Shown piece by piece: positions 34,335-46,863 of a stretch of DNA of 64,000 bases. Every line of letters starts with the position of its first letter. Within the stretch, counting starts at the first letter, position 1. The stretch lies in assembly GCA_028554755.1 (NCBI GenBank), contig JAPTOF010000007.1, positions 17,903,001 through 17,967,000 of the forward strand, written 5' to 3'. The translations under genes and the position numbers were made by a program. Under the pieces are notes generated by a model. That model saw only the letters and a list, made by a program, of their open reading frames with translations. It was not told the DNA's origin and searched no databases. Source of the stretch: Cordia subcordata. Lineage: Eukaryota; Streptophyta; Magnoliopsida; Boraginales; Cordiaceae.

Positions 34335-37300
34335 ACAAAAATATCTCACAAGAATATCTGACTGATCTATCTGTAAACACTTTTTCTTTTATCTTCCAAT
34401 CACATGCTTCCTTTGTTTGTCTGTGAAAGGATACTTTTTGTGGAAAATTAATTTTCAGCGTCCCGCACTGATTAATATTTTTGACTTATATGTTCACGTG
34501 ATATTCGATGGGCCTCCAATGCCCGCATTGATATGGAATTCAAAATGGTTTTGCAAATTATTAGGATTAATATTAATATATGATAAAACAAATGATCTTT
34601 TTATTTTTATGGTATTTGCCATTTTTTTTAATTATTTTTCAGTTGTGACATTATAATTTCAAATCTTAATAAATTTTGTGACACTGTTAGTGTTGAATTT
34701 GAATTCCTAAAAAGAAAAAAAAAAGACGTTAATATCACGTGTAAGTCACATACGATCTAAAACTCCTTTGTAAGTTCAGGATTTTTATTGCTTCTTTTAA
34801 TGAAATTCAAGTGTGAGCATAATAGTGATGAAAAATTATAAAATTTAGGACTAAAATACCATAATTGAAGAATAAGGGAAAGAAATGTCGAAAAACAATA
34901 AAGATAAGAGACCATTTGTGTTACCAACCTAAGTAATCACTATAAAAGCAAGATCTTAATATGTGTATTTATGATAAAATTTAATTTAATTTTTTTTATA
35001 AAACAAATATGGCCATTTTGATACGCACCAGAGTCAAACTTTAATCTAATTGTCGGCTCCTTTCTCAGCTAAAAATATTCAATTGTCGGATGGAAGGGTT
35101 CTTTTTCCATCACTGATTAAACAATTTATCACTATTTAGATATTTCTTTGACACTTTTTTGACATATATACCTCCGTCCCATGAAGAGGAAAAACAATAT
35201 GGTGGAGTTGTGGCCTTACTCTAGAATTTGTTGGACCATTTTTCAAATATGTTTGAGCCCGATTGTTTCCAAAACTGACTAAACGAACCAACTTTGACTT
35301 AATATGCACCAAGCCATCATTAATGTCATAGTCTTTACATCAATATAACATCATCTATATTTAGCACCCCCAAAATTCATTAATCATTTGAAAAACGTTT
35401 TATTATTGTTACATTATGTATCAACATCTACTATTTGTTTTGTATTATCAACAATAATCTCAGATGGCTGTGCAGGAACGGTTTGCCATGTTGGCACGAG
35501 TGGTGGTGCAAGGGTTACTCCTAGTCAATAATATAGGAATGAAAGGCAGAGGAGCAAACAACAAGATTAGACAATTAAAAAAAATTTGTTTCTTAACTAC
35601 AACATTAAGTACTTGGACTACTAAATAATACATTCTAAATACAATTTTTTTAATATAATTTCATTTTCTTCTTTTTGTCCCGTTGTGATTTTTATTTAAA
35701 TCGCACAAGCATAATTATAAAAATATTATTATTTCCATCTATTTAAAAAATTTATAAAATGAAATACTGACAGAATTTGGAAACGAAAAATGCATAGGTA
35801 TTACGAACGAAACTTAGCAATGGGATGTGCTTTGTTAGTATCGACGGGATGTGCATTGCTTGTATCGATAGAGTTTGACACAAAAAAAAAAAAAAATTTC
35901 CTAATCACCAACAGAATTTAGCGGCAAAATGTACATTGTTAGTACTGGCAGAGTTTAGAGATGGAATATGTGTTGTTAATACGATGAAATTTAGCAACAA
36001 AATTTTGGTCGTTATATATGACAGAATTTAAAGACAAGTTTTTGCGACGGAATGTCCGTTGCTATTACCAATGGAATTTATTGACCAAAGTTTGTTGAAA
36101 ATAGCGACACAAAGGCAATCGACTAAAATTTAGTGACGAGCCAATTACTAAATCTGTCGGTAATCCGTTACCCTTCCTTATTTAGTGAAGGATTACGATG
36201 GATTTTGTCCATCGATAATCAAGTTTTTTCTTTAGTTTAAGCGCGTTATATTAACTTAATTAATGGGGTTGATTTTCGGCTTTGTCCTTTGATAGTTGAA
36301 TGTTTCGATCATCTGCAAACCTTATCTCTGTGGCCTTAGTGGATTTTTTTTTAGGATTTTAGTTCGTAACAAGGCTGGAAAACTTTGGCCGGATTTGAAA
36401 TGGATTAGGTAAGGCATCCATTTACGACGTGGGTGGAATTAGCAGTTATAATTTTTGCGACATAGCACCCCTTAGTTGTTTCTTTAATTTTTTTCTGTTA
36501 CATTTTATCAATTAGCATCAATTTTCTTTTCAATTTTTAGTGAATGAACAATTATAGTTAGATGAAAACTTGAAATTAAATCATAATAATAATTTATAAA
36601 TATCTAAATTTGAAATTGGTTTTAAATATATAAATAAATTCTTTTTGCATTTAAACTTATTGAACAATAATTATATAATACCTAAATAAAATAAAATGTC
36701 ATGAAAGAATATTATATCACCCTAGGGTCCTCAAGCTAGTAAATATCTTAGGTAGCATTGGTATGTGGCTTGTGGGAATGAGTTAAGAATAGAATAATGT
36801 TTTAAACTTATTCTAAGTTCGCGGTATGATGGATTACAATAAGAAATTTTATTTCACAGGGAATCCCGTCTCCATGGATATGAGAATAAGTATTCCTAAC
36901 AAAATATAGGAGAGTGACCTAATTCTATAATTTTAGGCAAATCCCATTGTCTACATAAATATTTAAATTAAAAAAATTTAAAAAATAAAAATTATAAAAT
37001 AAAAAATCTCAAAAAAAAGAAATCAAAAGTTCAAGAAATAAAAAATTAATAATTTAAAAATAGAAATTAAAGAAATTAAACAGTATGAAAATTAAAAAAA
37101 TAAAAATTAAAACTAGAACACTAAAAAAATTAACTTAATTAGTACTATTATTCCGTTAAAAAAAGTATTATTATTATTATTATTACTGCAATAATAGGTA
37201 CATAATAACATTAGGCTACACTAGTCATTTTATATACGTTGATCGCAATCTATTCCACAGTACTAATTACCAAAGATGGCTTGGAATCAATATATCTATC

Positions 37301-37660
37301 CTTATTATCATTCATAAAGTACAAATATGATATATTTATTATCAAATTCATTCCATTACGTAGCTCACTTCATTCTTGCCCAAATTTATTCAGTCATATT
37401 AATGGTCACTTTTTTTACTTGGCTTTGTTTTTAGACACTAAAGAAATGCTTCTTATAAGGTAAAAAATTGAAACTAAGATGTTTAGTCTATTTTAAAAAG
37501 AGATTATATGTAAAACCCAAAGTTAAAAAATTGAAAAATCAAGAGTTCCAATTTTGCGCTTTTTAAAAAAGACTTTTCACAAGCTAACATCATATCAAAA
37601 GTTGTTTTGATTCATCTTTTTTCAAAAATATTATTATGTATTTTTTTTTTAAATAATGAC
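34335..37660. other. Intergenic DNA between the CCT gene and mitoferrin
   Basis: No gene is recognised. A block at 35760-36235 carries many degenerate copies of a GCGACGGAATTTA-like word. The rest is AT-rich, with A/T homopolymers and an ATT trinucleotide run near 37165-37185. Confidence 0.55.
35760..36235. repeat. Degenerate short repeats (GACGGAATTTAGC type)
   Basis: At least ten imperfect copies of words such as GCGACGGAAT, ACAGAATTTAGCG and GACGAG..AATTAC, mixed with GTTGTTA/TTGTTAGTA. Such arrays are typical of plant DNA-transposon subterminal regions (CACTA or Mutator). No clear termini were found. Confidence 0.5.
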
Positions 37661-37937
37661 TAGGATTAGGAGTGGAAATATCCGTTACGCATCTGAATCC
37701 GAATCCAAATCTGTATCCAAACCTGATTCGATAAAAAAATTATGAAACTTTGGATATAGATATATTCAAATCCGATATCCGATAAAAATATCTACGCCAC
37801 TTAATGCGCTGAAATACCTTTTTGTGTTGTATGGCGATAACCAATTCTGCGACAATCCGAGTCCGTACCCGTGCCCGAATCCAAACCCGTTTTCAGTCTT
37901 GTATAAACCCTAACCCTAATTCTTATCTCCTTTCCCT
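37661..37937 (+). promoter_or_regulatory. 5' region of mitoferrin with telobox
   Basis: Repetitive ATCCGAATCC/GGATAT words fill 37680-37800. The likely 5' UTR contains AAACCCTAACCCTAAT at 37905-37920, a telobox-type element seen upstream of many plant housekeeping genes. It lies 18 bp before the ATG, so it is probably transcribed. Confidence 0.5.
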
Positions 37938-40900
37938 ATGGCCACCGATGCCACCGCCAAATTCCAAAACCCTGACCTCTTGCCGGTCCCGCAGCCACCG
38001 GGCTACCATCCGTCGGTAACGGTCTCGCCAGCGCATGACGGCCTCCATTTCTGGCAGTTCATGGTCGCCGGTTCCATCGCCGGCATGAGTGAGCACATGG
38101 CGATGTTCCCGGTCGACACTATCAAAACCCAAATGCAAGCTTTTACATCTTGCCCTATCAAAACCGTTAGGATCAGTCAAGCCGTTAAGTCCGTCTTGAA
38201 GAGCGATGGGCTTCGTGGGCTTTACAGAGGGATTGGTGCTATGGGCCTTGGAGCTGGGCCAGCCCACGCTGTTTACTTCTCGGCTTATGAGGCTTGCAAG
38301 AAGGCCTTTGCAGGTGGGAACCCGGGTAACTCGGTGGCGCACGCCGCGTCGGGGGTTTGCGCCACGGTGGCGAGCGACGCCGTGTTCACGCCGATGGATG
38401 TGGTGAAACAGAGGCTGCAGTTGACTGATAGTCCGTATAAAGGGGTGATGGATTGCGTGAGGAGGGTTTTGAGGGAAGAAGGGGTTAGAGCGTTTTACGC
38501 GTCGTATAGGACCACCGTTGTGATGAATGCGCCGTTCACTGCGATGCATTTCGCAACGTATGAGGCGGCGAAGAGAGGGTTGATGGAGGTTTGGACTGAA
38601 CCGGAGCATGTGAATGATGAGCGGCTGGTGGTTCATGCCACAGCTGGAGCTGCAGCTGGGGCGTTGGCTGCCGTGGTTACGACACCACTAGATGTAGCGA
38701 AAACAAAACTACAGTGTCAGGTGTGTATTCTGGCTATAACTTTTAGTTGAATTTTACTTTCTTTTTCTTTTTTGTGTTACTATGTGAAAAAATTGCAATT
38801 TTTAGGCTGATATATGGGAAAAGATTTAATCTTTATGTTGTTATGTGGAAATTCACAGGAATCTTTGGGGAATTTGTATGCTGTTTTAGAATTTAAGTAT
38901 GGGTATTTATCTCTATGTTGTTTTTTTAATGTACTATTATTAGAAGTTCTACTCTTTTAGTAGCTAAAGATGTGAGCTATCCTTGTTATAAGTGAATTGA
39001 ATACTGATAATTTTCTAATGTAAAAGATGATAATATATGCAATTTCTGTGTTTATGATAATTGAAGTGGCTTTTGTGCTCTGCTTTAATTCTTGTTACTT
39101 TTCTCTCTTCTTTCCGTGTCTTTTTGGGCAGTACTTTGTCTTTATCACTACAAGTAGGATTTTTCTGCATCAAACACAGGACTTATTCAGTTTTCCTCTT
39201 AGGTTAACTTCAGTCATCCTGTATGGTGTTAAAGTATGACATTGTGTGTTGTTTATAGGATCCTTAGGTTCTGATATTGCATATGCCCGATGGATATATT
39301 ATTTGAATGTTCAGGGGAAAAGGTTCATGATAGAATAACTCAAACTGAATCAACAAATATATGGTACATGCAGGTTGTATGGGCTGTATAAATTATGTTC
39401 TCTGTTATCCTTGAACTGAGGTTCTTATCCATTTTACAATCTGTTGTTTCTTGGAAAGTTTGGTCATTTAATTTAGAATTAGTCATCATCCTCTCTTCTT
39501 GTCAACAAATGCATATAGGTTCTACTGCAGGTGCACTGAAGGGTTTTGTATTTCACATGCTGTTTCAACTTTTGCCCAGAATCTGTTTACATTATGTGTA
39601 GTCTGTATTTCTGGTTGAACTACTGGTAATGTGAATGAGAATGAAAAGATAAGTAAGGTAGCTGATGAACATAAACGTTGGATGCCATAGTATGCTGATA
39701 GTATGCACAGTGAGGTGACTTGGTCTGATCATGGTTTAGGTCTTTCGTTTAAAATCTTTTTAGCTTGACCGTGCTAGTTAAGGTTAATAACCATATTCCG
39801 GATGTCAAAAAGGTCAATTTGGCGCCATAGGCCGAGCGCTTCCCTTGTGAAAAAAGAGGTGGCGTGGTATTCCACAGAGAGAGGTTATTTGTGGCGCACC
39901 GTAGTGCGATTGGCGTATAGTAAACAGTTTTTGTGGGGACTCCTGGCTGCTTTCTGCTCAGCTTGCAGCTAAAGCATGGGGATTTCCCTATATTTCTATT
40001 GTCATCTTTTCTTGTGTAATTTCAGTTCAGATGGCCCTGGACTTTTTCGGCATTTTATTATATTACGTGAAATGATAACTTTTGGTTTTCAATGTTTTTG
40101 ATTCAATCTCTTTCTAACTTGACCTTCCTAGTGAAGATTAATAACTGAAGTTTGGATATAAAAAAGGTCCATTTCTCGCCATAGGCCGAGCGCTTCCCTC
40201 GTGAAAGAAGGGGTGGCGTGGTATTCCACAGAGAGAGGTTATTTGTGGCGCACTGTAGTGCGATTGGCGTACAGTAAAGTTTTTGTGGGGACTCCTGGCT
40301 GCTTTCTGCTTTAGCCTGCAGTCAAAGTGAGGGGATTGCCCTATATTTCCTTTTGCCTCCCTCTAAACACCCCCCTTCTCCCGTGCTTCTATGTCTCTTT
40401 ATTTCTTCTTTGTCGTAGTCTTCTTCTTCTTCTTCTTCTTCCCCGCCCGCCTCTCCCCTTTTCCTTTGGGTGTAATTTTGCTGAGATAACCATGGTTTTT
40501 GTCATTTCATCTGCATGACATGCAATGACAATTTTGGTTTCAGAAGGTCTTTGATTCTGTAAATGAACATAATTTGGACACCAAAAAGGTCACTTGGGCA
40601 CTACAGGATTGCCCTATATTTCCTTTTCCTTCCCTCATCTTTCATGCTTGATTTTAATTTTAGGTGAATAACCATGTTCTTTTATGTGACTACCTGCTCA
40701 TGTGTCCATTTGTATCATGACTTTGAACATTTGTCTCTGTAGTTTCTCTTGTTCTTGTATTTGAGGTTAGGGATTTCACCTTTCTCCCATCTCATAGGTT
40801 TGGAGATTATTGATTCAAATCCATCAGGTTTGCTATGGTGCGATTGATGCTAATATGTTGTGAAGCTTCTGTATAATCTCATCCAAAATTTTGACTTTAG

Positions 40901-41468
40901 TTTTAGGTATGTGTGCTCTTCAAGTTCGTGGATATACATTTTTGTGTATGTGTGAATGTACATATGTGATTATTGTCCTACAGTGCCTTTTGCAGCTCTC
41001 ATGGTGGTTGTCTTTCAATAACGGTCATCCAATCATGCATGTCTTTCAAGTAGATTAAGTTCCAATATTTAAATTTCGGGGTATAAAGCTATGTTGCTAG
41101 CTGCATAGCTAAATATTCAGTATGAATTTCGGCTAGCTTTTTATGGTGTCAGATTGAGATTTATAGGTAGAGGGTCCTGAAAAGTGGGTGGTTTTCATTT
41201 GTGCAAATGTATAGTGGCATATTTAATTGGATGTTAATAAAATGCATCCCTGCAGGGTGTGTGTGGATGTGACAGATTCATAAGCAGTTCTATTAGTGAT
41301 GTAATTCGAAGAGTAATTAAGAAAGACGGATACAGTGGCCTCATGAGGGGCTGGATGCCAAGGATGCTCTTCCATGCTCCTGCTGCTGCAATTTGCTGGT
41401 CAACATATGAAGCTGCCAAATCCTTTTTCCAAGAACTGAACTCTAGCAACACCAACAATATCGCCTGA
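37938..41468 (+). CDS. MIT: Mitoferrin-type mitochondrial iron carrier
   Basis: Inner-membrane carrier of the mitochondrial carrier family that imports iron into the matrix for Fe-S cluster and haem synthesis. Two exons, 37938-38720 and 41256-41468, give 331 aa, and the phase-0 intron is 2.5 kb. The three tandem repeats each carry the carrier signature: FPVDTIKTQMQ (residues 57-67), FTPMDVVKQRLQ (150-161) and TTPLDVAKTKLQ (248-259). Six membrane helices are expected. FWQFMVAGSIAGMSEHMAMF in helix 1 and ATYEAAKR are typical of plant MIT1/MIT2. The Pro-rich N-terminal 35 residues are usual for the plant proteins. The exon 1 coding strand is GC-richer than its surroundings. All key motif residues are present, so it looks functional. 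Confidence 0.94.
39757..40630. repeat. Three imperfect repeats in the mitoferrin intron, two with a GC-rich core
   Basis: Copy A spans about 39757-40000 and copy B 40107-40350. They share GCCATAGGCCGAGCGCTTCC, GGTGGCGTGGTATTCCACAG and TGGGGACTCCTGGCTGCTTT. The offset between copies is 354 bp. Copy C (about 40540-40630) keeps the outer parts (AAAAAGGTCACTTG, GATTGCCCTATATTTCC) but lacks the GC-rich core. CGCACTGTAGTGCG in copy B is a short palindrome. Confidence 0.88.
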
Positions 41469-44400
41469 GACATGACTTTCAAATTAGTAGTAGCGTCCAT
41501 TTTATGTTTCTCATACAATAGGATTCCTTTAATAAAGGACGAGATCTGTATGTGCATCAGGATGAGTCAGCTGCATGGACAGGCATAATTAGGGTCGATA
41601 TGGTCTGTGTAACAGGTAGTTACTGAGCAAATTATTGGAGAGGATCATTATTTATGTCTATTGTATAAATTGCTATCAGTTGGTTTAATAAGTTAGAAAA
41701 ATGCGGATGTCTTCTTCAGCCCCTAAAAATTTTTGGTTAGTTATTAGCTTTTTCTGTAATCTCATTCGTCAAGGAATTTTTGTACTTGTGATTCATGCAA
41801 TCATGCAGATATAAGGCAATTCTTTGATATTGCTCGGTGAATATGAATTTTTTCTTTGCATAAATTTAAATAAATGAAAGTGATTTCAACTCCTAAATTC
41901 CATGTGGATATACAAATTATATTTGTAAATGAAAGAAACAGAATCACACATGCACAGTGAGGTTGATGTTGATGTAATACAACAAAATATGATATGCATT
42001 TGACAAAACAAAAAAAAAAAAAAAGAAAAGAAAAAAGAAAGAAAGATATAGAGAGAGTCTTTTATGTATTTAGAATCAATATATATAATTTCTTTTGTTT
42101 TATCTTTATTCATCAGTGAGATAGAGATGTGTTAAATAAATAATCCTGATCACATGGAAGGCAAGCAAATAATAAAATAGAGCTGTTGCTGCTCCTCTAC
42201 CGCCTCATTCGCTGCCACTCCTGCTTCTCTTCCAACTGCTGCTTTTGCCATGCTTCTGCCGCGTTCTCACTATCTTCATCTCTCTGCCTTATATTGATCT
42301 ATGCTTGTAGCAAAAATAGAGCAGAAGAAGGAAAAAAGGAGAGAAACTGGACTGCACTACAGTCAAGGTTAGTGTCAATATACTTTCATTTTTATTTTTT
42401 ATTTTTGTTTGAAATTCTTTCAAGCGTCTCTTCTCTTTGGTTATGTGTAATTTGACTGCCTCGTAACATGTATAGTGTAATGATGTTGTACAATTATCCG
42501 TGTATATGATTTGTGTTTGTTGAAAGGAGCAGTTTTCTGATTCTGGAAACGTAATCTCTTTGTGATTTTATGATTATTTATTTGTGCGAATAAGCTGGTT
42601 TCTGTTGACACTTAGATATGTTCTTCTTTTTAGATAGTAATTAGGGATTTGTGGTGGTAGGACCTAAGTGTTGTGAATGTTCTCTTACTCTTGGGCAGTA
42701 GGTAGTGGTTATTTCGGGCTAGTTTGGGGTATGAAAATATGAGGAAGAATATGGAACTGAGGGTTCAACTTTATGAGAGGTTTGGGAGTTTCTGTGAGCT
42801 GGTGGATAGTACTATGTCTACCAATTAAAAAGAAAAAGAAAAAGATTGGTAATAGTCATCCATCACTACTTTTTCCATCATAATAGGTACAGTCGTTCTT
42901 ACATGGCATGTTCAAGATGATTAATGCTGTCTGCACACCCTTTGTTAATTTATGGAAAGTGATCTGTTATTTTGAAAACTATTACTGGATGGCCATTCTT
43001 ATAGTCTGCCTTTAAGCCAAGCTGTAACTCTCAGTAGCCTCGCCTCTGTTTGCTCTTACAAATTGGTGTAATTGTTGGAAATCGATTTGAGTTGCTTCCC
43101 GTTTGGTACAAAGATGCAACTAGGCAAGGCATAGGGCACATGTTTGGTTAAGATGTTCCAGATTCCACCAATTAATGGACTTGGAGATGCAGACTTAGCA
43201 CAAACATTGAAAAGCTATCTAGGCTATTATATAACGTGTAGGAGTCAAATTTTTTACTTTATTGATTGCTTTAAATGAATAACTTTCCCGTGTTACAGAA
43301 AGTTTAACGTAACACCAATCACATCCAATCTGGTGCAACTGCTGGAAATCGATTTGGATTTTGTTGAAAAATGCAATTTTGGAGGGTTGGGTATCAGTCC
43401 ATTGCTACTTGCGCCAACTGTGTCAGGAAATAATGCACACATGTATATATTCAACAGGAATGGACTGTTTTTGCTGTACAATGAATGGAGTCAACCCTTA
43501 AGGCTGTTAATGCTCAGAAAGGTCATAATCTCATGTTTGTCTGCTCATTTCACTTGAACATTTGATAGCCAGGATGGATCCAACTAGGTCTGTTTAAGTT
43601 TTGATAGAGTTTTTTGTCAATGGTGCTTTGGGTGTGCTCTATGGCTTCAAACCATCTTGCAAGCAATTTGGAGTTTCTCAATTTCTTCTGTTGTGTGGAA
43701 ACGATGATTGAAGATGGTAAAGTCAGTCTTGTTGAAGATTCCCTTAGGGCAGGAAGTGAAAAAGGTGATGCAGATAATGAGTTGGTGGTTCACATAGCCA
43801 CTAGAAAATCTAGATGGACTCTTGTGCTACAAATATATATGATGCCTGTCTCATTTAAAATTATGTATATATTACAATGATTTCTGCATCATTTTTGGTT
43901 ATATGTTTCATTAAGAGAATATTTATCCATCCATCCATCAGCTCTACTGTCTTTTAGATTTTTGGATTTGCTTGTAGGTTATTTGCAGTTGGTTTGGAAT
44001 CTATAGGGTGATCTACATTGATTAATACTGGAAGATGAACTTCTTGAACTGCAGAAATATTTTTAATTGTGTAGACCATTGTAATATAAACTTTGGTTCA
44101 TAACTGATTTTTTCCAAAAATACTAAATACCCATTTTGTTTTGAGAAACTAATTGCCCATTGTTATCAAAGATACATAATGCTTGGTACTGCATTTAGTG
44201 GTTACCCAAGTCATTGTAGTTCAACTAATACTTATATTTGAAGGTTTTTACTGATTACACTCATCGTGTCTTTTCTAGAGTAGTGTTGAGAATGGAAACC
44301 TAAGGGTGTCACTGTTACCTGTGCAAAGGTATTTCACATCTTTCGTTCAAACATATACAAACTCAGTTTCATGGAGAATCCGTCAGGGAAAGGTCAGTTG

Positions 44401-44971
44401 AGATACTAATGTTGAAATTCATGGATCCACTAGTGAATATAATTGACTTGGTTTCACTGAGAACGTATTTCTCGTTTAGGAACTTCTGTACCACTCTTGG
44501 CATATTTGGCTCTTTTCTAGGCTTATTACTCTACATTACTTGGATAATTTGTGTGTATGCCGATCTTCTCTTGATATTCTGTAATCTATGTGCTGACATT
44601 TTGAATCGACTTGTTTTGTTAGCCTAATTAAATCGAACAACCCCATTAAGTTCATCTTGATGTTAGCGTAATTAAATCGAATAACCCCATTAAATGCCTA
44701 TCTTTTAAATGGCTATTTATCATAAACGGATGTTCTATATCTTACATAGATAACTAGCTTATCAAGAAACACAGACACACTGATTTTTGCTTTTAACCTA
44801 TCTAACACTTGATCTGCATATATAGTTGAGAATTATGACTGTATTCATTCATTAAAAGAATTCTCTGTGTTGATTAACAGAGAGCACATTTTTGCTTTGT
44901 TTCTCTTCGTACCGCTTTGTTTGCTGTTGATTGATGAAATTGAAGGATTGTATGGCTGAGCAGACATTTAT
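41469..44971. other. Region downstream of mitoferrin, no recognised gene
   Basis: The mitoferrin 3' UTR probably ends near 41700-41870. A C/T-rich patch at 42180-42370 ends in CAAG|GTTAGT and could be a first exon of an unidentified or non-coding transcript. Short open frames at 43333-43557 and 43614-43880 show nothing I recognise. Confidence 0.4.
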
Positions 44972-45245
44972 AGTGTGTTTGGAATAATCTTATTTTAAGA
45001 TGCTTATCCTATTGAAATTTGGAGATATCTTATCAGATTTAAGATATCTTATCACATGCACCATGCATTCTATAGTTGTAAAAAATAAGATAGGATGGAT
45101 TGCTTATTTCTTATAAGATAAAAAGTATGGTTTGTTTTGAGTTTTCATAAGATGGATGTGATAAGATATCTTAAATACTATAAGATGTACCCTCATTTCA
45201 ATAGGATAAGCATCTTAAAATAAGATTATAACAAACAGAGCATTA
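44972..45245. mobile_element. Fold-back MITE (AGATGCTTATCC family, copy 2)
   Basis: Ends GTGTTTGGAATAATCTTATT and AATAAGATTATAACAAACA, with inner arms TTAAGATGCTTATCCTATTG and CAATAGGATAAGCATCTTAA. It matches the element at 30328-30592 and is better preserved. Confidence 0.82.
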
Positions 45246-46161
45246 ACTTGGAGAATTCTATTTGATGTGAAAGTTTTCAGTTGTTTGTTCTATAAGAATT
45301 GTTTATGTCATTCCATTCCACAAATGAAATACAAGCTATCCAACCCAATTAGTACCATTAGCAACAGACAGACTAGATGAAAGGTAAATGATTCTTTAAG
45401 AATTGTATATGTCATTATAGTACACATGTTACATGAGAAGACAAACTATGCAGAAACAAAGAAGACATACCTTTAATATTTTTAATGTTTTCTCTAACCT
45501 TTTTTTTTTTTTTAAATATTTTTTAATGTTTTCTTCTTCTGCTCTATTTTGCTGCATGCATAGATTGAATAATATATGAAGAAATAGGAGATGGTGGAGG
45601 AGGAGGTGATAAAGAAGCAGGGGGTGGTAAAGCAGCTGTTTTATTAAAAGTTTATATGTAGTAGTAACCGAAGAACACCATTCGACATGAGAATTCAATA
45701 CGTTATTGTTCTGTATTTCAAAATTGTGTGCAACTGTTCGAGATCAGACAATAGAAAAATTAGCTTTTAACTTGTGGGTGAGGATCAAATATTTGAGGTT
45801 TTGTTCATTTATTTATTTGAAGGAGACACAATGCTGCGTTACATAATCACTATTCCCCTGAGGTGATTTACCCATTTTGTTGCTATCTATCAACAACGAC
45901 AACGGTGTGCATCAATTTGAATCACACGTGCATTTGTTTCTCTATAAACATGACTCAATTTGAATCACACGTGCTCATTTAGCAACTGCTTGTTTTCTTT
46001 CACGCACTATAATGAATTGTTGCGATTAATTGGTCTAGTGATAAATCTTATAACCACTTGCGAATTTGTCTCAATCTCGAGATGTTCTATGACTAGAATC
46101 GCCGGGCAATGTAATCCTGTTCGTAAAGCGCAGCAAGTTTTGCTTTTACATTTGAGGTTAT

Positions 46162-46392
46162 TGGTATGTTTGGATTGATTTTTTTTTTTTTAATGAAAAA
46201 TACATTTTTTCCTGAAAAAGTTATATTAAATTTGTAATAATTATTTGATTTGGTTTTCGAAAAAACTAAAACTTTAAAAAAAGTTCAAATTTAATTTTTT
46301 TTAAAAGTCAGAATTTTTCCAACATATAAAAAAATTATTTTTTAAAAATTGTCAAAAAAAATATTTTTAAAAAAAGTTAATCCAAACGGGTC
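46162..46392. mobile_element. AT-rich MITE, about 231 bp (family copy 2)
   Basis: Begins GGTATGTTTGGATTGATTTT and ends AGTTAATCCAAACGGGTCC. The interior resembles 26809-27055 (AATTATTTGATTTGGTTTTC). Confidence 0.68.
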
Positions 46393-46716
46393 CGCATGTT
46401 GCCCTACAGTTCCCTTCGTTGTAGCTAAAAGTTCCGCCAATTCCTCACAAAATCCTCAGATGAAACTAAACGTCCTATGATTTTTTTTTTTAATCAATTT
46501 CCTTGTATGTTTGTATTGGCAGTTTGGCTGACACCATCATATCGTATAAGTGGGAATGGCTCCATATCGACAAATATCTGTTGCTGTACCTGATGATGCT
46601 AGTTCCAGTTAGAAGAATGGGTCAACTGGGAGTTGATTGCCCAACTTTTGAAGTAGACTAAGAAAATAGTTCTTAATACTCTATTTAAGTAAAAGAATCT
46701 CGGCTTCAAACATGAA

Positions 46717-46766
46717 GCACCAGTGGCCTAGTGGTAGAATAGTACCTTGCCATGATACCGACCCGT
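46717..46766 (+). pseudogene. tRNA-Gly(GCC)-derived 5' half (pseudo-tRNA or SINE head)
   Basis: GCACCAGTGGCCTAGTGGTA and the following TAGTACCTTGCCATGATACC match the 5' half and anticodon arm of plant tRNA-Gly(GCC), with a good A box (TGGCCTAGTGGT). After ACCCG the match stops, so the T arm, B box and acceptor 3' strand are missing. Confidence 0.7.
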
Positions 46767-46863
46767 ATGATGAATTAATTTGTGCATTTGGTGAAGGTCG
46801 GGTCCTCAGATTGATGTGTGTAAGTTTAATAAAGTGGACGGATCTGAGTAGATTTTAACAGGT

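Noticed and set aside
37923..38636. Long minus-strand open frame, 237 codons
   Set aside because: It is the exact antisense shadow of mitoferrin exon 1; GC-rich codons keep the other strand open. Its His/Arg-rich translation has no family likeness.
39151..39162. CACTACAAG word in the mitoferrin intron as a CACTA terminus
   Set aside because: No matching inverted end or target duplication within a sensible distance.
43333..43880. Two short plus-strand frames downstream of mitoferrin
   Set aside because: No domain, no supporting splice structure and low similarity to any family I know. Kept only as part of an unassigned region.
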